41,849 bases of DNA, from assembly GCA_021732665.1 (NCBI GenBank), contig JAKFUL010000034.1, forward strand, positions 1-41,849, in the 5' to 3' direction. The DNA is from Acetobacteraceae bacterium (GTDB lineage: Bacteria > Pseudomonadota > Alphaproteobacteria > Acetobacterales > Acetobacteraceae). The translations under genes and the position numbers were made by a program. Of this stretch, positions 41,718 through 41,849 are shown piece by piece. How positions within the stretch are numbered: position 1 is the first letter of the stretch; each line of letters begins with the position of its first letter. The notes beneath the pieces are model-generated. The model saw only the letters and a program-made list of their open reading frames with translations. It was not told where the DNA came from and searched no databases.

Positions 41718-41849
41718 GCTCCGGACTCAATTGCACCAGTAGGTGATGGTGGCGGCGATGAGCGCGGTGGCGAGGTAATTGCTGGCGAGCTTGTCGTAGC
41801 GGGTGGCGAGGCGGCGCCAGTCTTTGAGGCGGCACCAGAGGCGCTCAGC
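41718..41849 (-). mobile_element. Insertion sequence (IS5-type), one end inside the window
   Basis: The element's transposase terminates at 41727, and the outer end should lie within the few bases between it and the Bug stop (GCTCCGGACTCAA region). The inverted repeat and target duplication cannot be defined because the other end lies outside the window. Confidence 0.65.
41727..41849 (-). CDS. IS5 family transposase, C-terminal 40 residues (partial)
   Basis: The minus strand from the window edge reads AERLWCRLKDWRRLATRYDK, then LASNYLATALIAATITYWCN and TGA. This is the conserved C-terminal end of IS5/IS427-type DDE transposases. The Glu in AERLWCRLK is the last catalytic acidic residue (the E of DDE). 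The reading frame is open to the window edge, so the fragment gives no sign of decay, but the first two acidic residues are not visible. It is convergent with the Bug receptor gene. Confidence 0.85.
   Translation of the reverse strand, partial: AERLWCRLKDWRRLATRYDKLASNYLATALIAATITYWCN

Noticed and set aside
1..41849. CRISPR arrays, tRNA or rRNA genes, prophage
   Set aside because: No regularly spaced repeats, cloverleaf-like sequences, ribosomal sequence or phage structural genes were seen on either strand.

Overview
The window reads as a chromosome segment of a GC-rich alphaproteobacterium, most likely a Roseomonas-like member of the Acetobacteraceae. The reasons are the very high G+C at third codon positions, two families largely confined to Alphaproteobacteria (EipB/DUF1849 and the Alph_Pro_TM/TIGR02186 membrane protein), the phasin-clpS-clpA order, and four orphan Bug-type (tripartite tricarboxylate receptor) solute receptors with no TctA/TctB permease genes nearby. 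No rRNA, tRNA, CRISPR array or phage module was seen. The genus is an inference from gene content.

Layout. 1-328: 5' part of an exported 5'-nucleotidase-like phosphoesterase (minus). 464-2585: TSUP anion exporter, Alph_Pro_TM protein and a universal stress protein, joined by TGATG junctions. 2582-8527 (minus): GST, Bug receptor, PEP-mutase/isocitrate-lyase-like enzyme, ADP-forming acyl-CoA synthetase and M20 deacylase. 8575-13511 (plus): five translationally coupled genes for a threonine-synthase-like PLP enzyme, an M81 (MlrC) metallopeptidase, a D-serine-dehydratase/D-threonine-aldolase-like enzyme, and an HdrC-like/HdrB-like iron-sulfur pair in which both second cluster sites are eroded. 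13508-19256 (minus): eipB, aspS, gap, tkt. 19442-21555 (minus): a signal-less BNR sialidase-like protein coupled to a Bug receptor. 21619-25387 (plus): SDR, a cyanuric-acid-amidohydrolase/barbiturase family enzyme and glutamine-dependent NAD synthetase. 25384-29974 (minus): a parDE pair whose toxin carries an in-frame stop, an AhpD-like protein, clpA, clpS and a phasin. 30307-31509: a D-Ala-D-Ala carboxypeptidase with a long basic, Pro-rich tail. 31522-37873: MarR regulator divergent from a three-subunit molybdenum hydroxylase, a cytoplasmic binding-protein-fold/dihydroxyphthalate-decarboxylase-like protein and a Bug receptor. 37913-39572: two small membrane proteins and two lipoproteins. 39724-41717: a TauD/TfdA dioxygenase coupled to a Bug receptor. 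41727-end: the C-terminus of an IS5-type transposase.

How the genes work together. Housekeeping blocks (tkt-gap, aspS, clpS-clpA, nadE, phasin) alternate with small catabolic modules. Two of the four Bug receptors (19442-20404 and 40767-41717) share overlapping start/stop codons with the enzyme gene upstream. The receptor at 3201-4169 lies 4 bases from its GST gene, and the one at 36914-37873 follows the molybdenum-hydroxylase cluster. This suggests capture and attack of one compound per module.

The observations most worth a second look are the in-frame stop in parE, a tandem palindromic repeat translated inside the N-terminus of the HdrC-like protein, the coupled five-gene operon with its degenerate iron-sulfur pair, likely PhaR and MarR operators, and the fact that four of the five native convergent gene junctions overlap by exactly four bases through shared stop codons.
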